The notes under the pieces were generated by a model. The model was not told the origin of the DNA and searched no databases. It was given only the letters and a program-made list of their open reading frames with translations. Positions 5,045-5,501 of a stretch of 5,501 nt of DNA are shown here, piece by piece. Each line of letters begins with the position of its first letter. Positions within the stretch are counted from its first letter, which is position 1. The stretch is taken from NCBI GenBank assembly GCA_947258735.1, contig CAMYJJ010000199.1, positions 1-5,501 on the forward strand. Direction: 5' to 3'. Position numbers and translations under genes: made by a program. This DNA comes from Thermodesulfovibrionia bacterium (GTDB taxonomy: Bacteria; Nitrospirota; Thermodesulfovibrionia; UBA6902).

Positions 5045-5501
5045 CTAATGTTTGATGTCGTAGACCTTTGTTTTCTCCCACAGGGTCTTTCTGCTGATGC
5101 CCAGAATTTCAGCGGCCTTTGTTTTGTTCCCCCTTGTTGATCTCAATATTTTAATTATATGTTCCTTCTCGGCCTCAGCCGCAGTAGCTGAAAGGGTCGA
5201 TATGGAAGATACATTTTTCTGGACGTTCACGATATGCGAAGGAAGGTGTTCTATTGTAACAAAATCCCCTGTTGCAAGCGCAACGCACCTCTCTATAATA
5301 TTTTCCAGTTCCCTTACATTACCGGGAAAATCATAATTTATTAATTCACTGATTGCATCAGCGTCCATTTTGATCCTTTTGCCAAATCTGCAATTATATG
5401 TATCCATAAAATGATCAATAAGAAGGGGGATATCGTCCTTCCGTTCCCTGAGCGCAGGCATATATACAGGAATAACATTCAGTCTGTAATAGAGATCTTC
5501 C
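5045..5501 (-). CDS. Second NtrC-type sigma-54 activator, C-terminal part only (start off the window)
   Basis: The last 151 residues are visible. The frame is open through the window edge and begins [13 protein letters not shown], the arginine-finger region of the AAA+ domain, so the gene extends upstream of any internal Met. It continues through [11 protein letters not shown] and sensor [12 protein letters not shown] to a Fis-type HTH (about the last 45 residues), ending YDIKH. It is clearly paralogous to the 448-residue activator just downstream and equally close to the free-standing 62-residue HTH protein. The N-terminal half, probably a receiver or other sensor domain, cannot be seen. The gap to the next gene is 121 bp, and no terminator is apparent there, so the two may be co-transcribed. 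Confidence 0.93.
   Translation of the reverse strand, partial: EDLYYRLNVIPVYMPALRERKDDIPLLIDHFMDTYNCRFGKRIKMDADAISELINYDFPGNVRELENIIERCVALATGDFVTIEHLPSHIVNVQKNVSSISTLSATAAEAEKEHIIKILRSTRGNKTKAAEILGISRKTLWEKTKVYDIKH

Overview
The window looks like chromosomal DNA of an anaerobically respiring Gram-negative bacterium of moderate to low GC that relies on sigma-54. Desulfobacterota or Nitrospirota-type lineages would fit, but that placement is inference from gene content, not from a marker gene. Every gene I can support lies on the minus strand, so transcription runs from high to low coordinates.

Reading in the direction of transcription: (1) 5501-5045 is the C-terminal part of an NtrC-type sigma-54 activator, cut by the window edge. 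(2) 4923-3577 is a complete second NtrC-type response regulator (receiver, AAA+ with GAFTGA, Fis-type HTH). (3) 3576-3089 is a non-coding regulatory stretch with a cluster of GTTAC/GTAAC half-sites, a 9-bp dyad and a near-consensus -24/-12 sigma-54 promoter. (4) 3088-1902 is a three-gene unit: a PhoU-like helical protein, a free-standing 62-residue Fis-type HTH protein closely related to the C-termini of the two activators, and a 67-residue cysteine-rich protein. It ends at a good intrinsic terminator (1815-1761). (5) 1760-1443 is a second regulatory stretch with two GTTAC-N6-GTAAC-type sites, an IHF-like site and another sigma-54 promoter. (6) 1442-1 is a Tat-exported ferredoxin with four [4Fe-4S] clusters, overlapping by ATGA the start of an NrfD/PsrC-type membrane quinone-binding subunit that runs off the window.

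The main hypothesis is a small sigma-54 regulon. One or both activators would bind the same inverted repeat upstream of two -24/-12 promoters, turning on a periplasmic-facing FeS/NrfD electron-transfer module and a PhoU-like/HTH/Cys-rich operon. The free-standing HTH lacks the AAA+ motor but has nearly the same recognition helix as the activators, so it could occupy the same sites without activating, as a feedback brake or architectural factor. The motifs and their spacings are read directly from the sequence. The pairing of regulator with site and the feedback role are inference.
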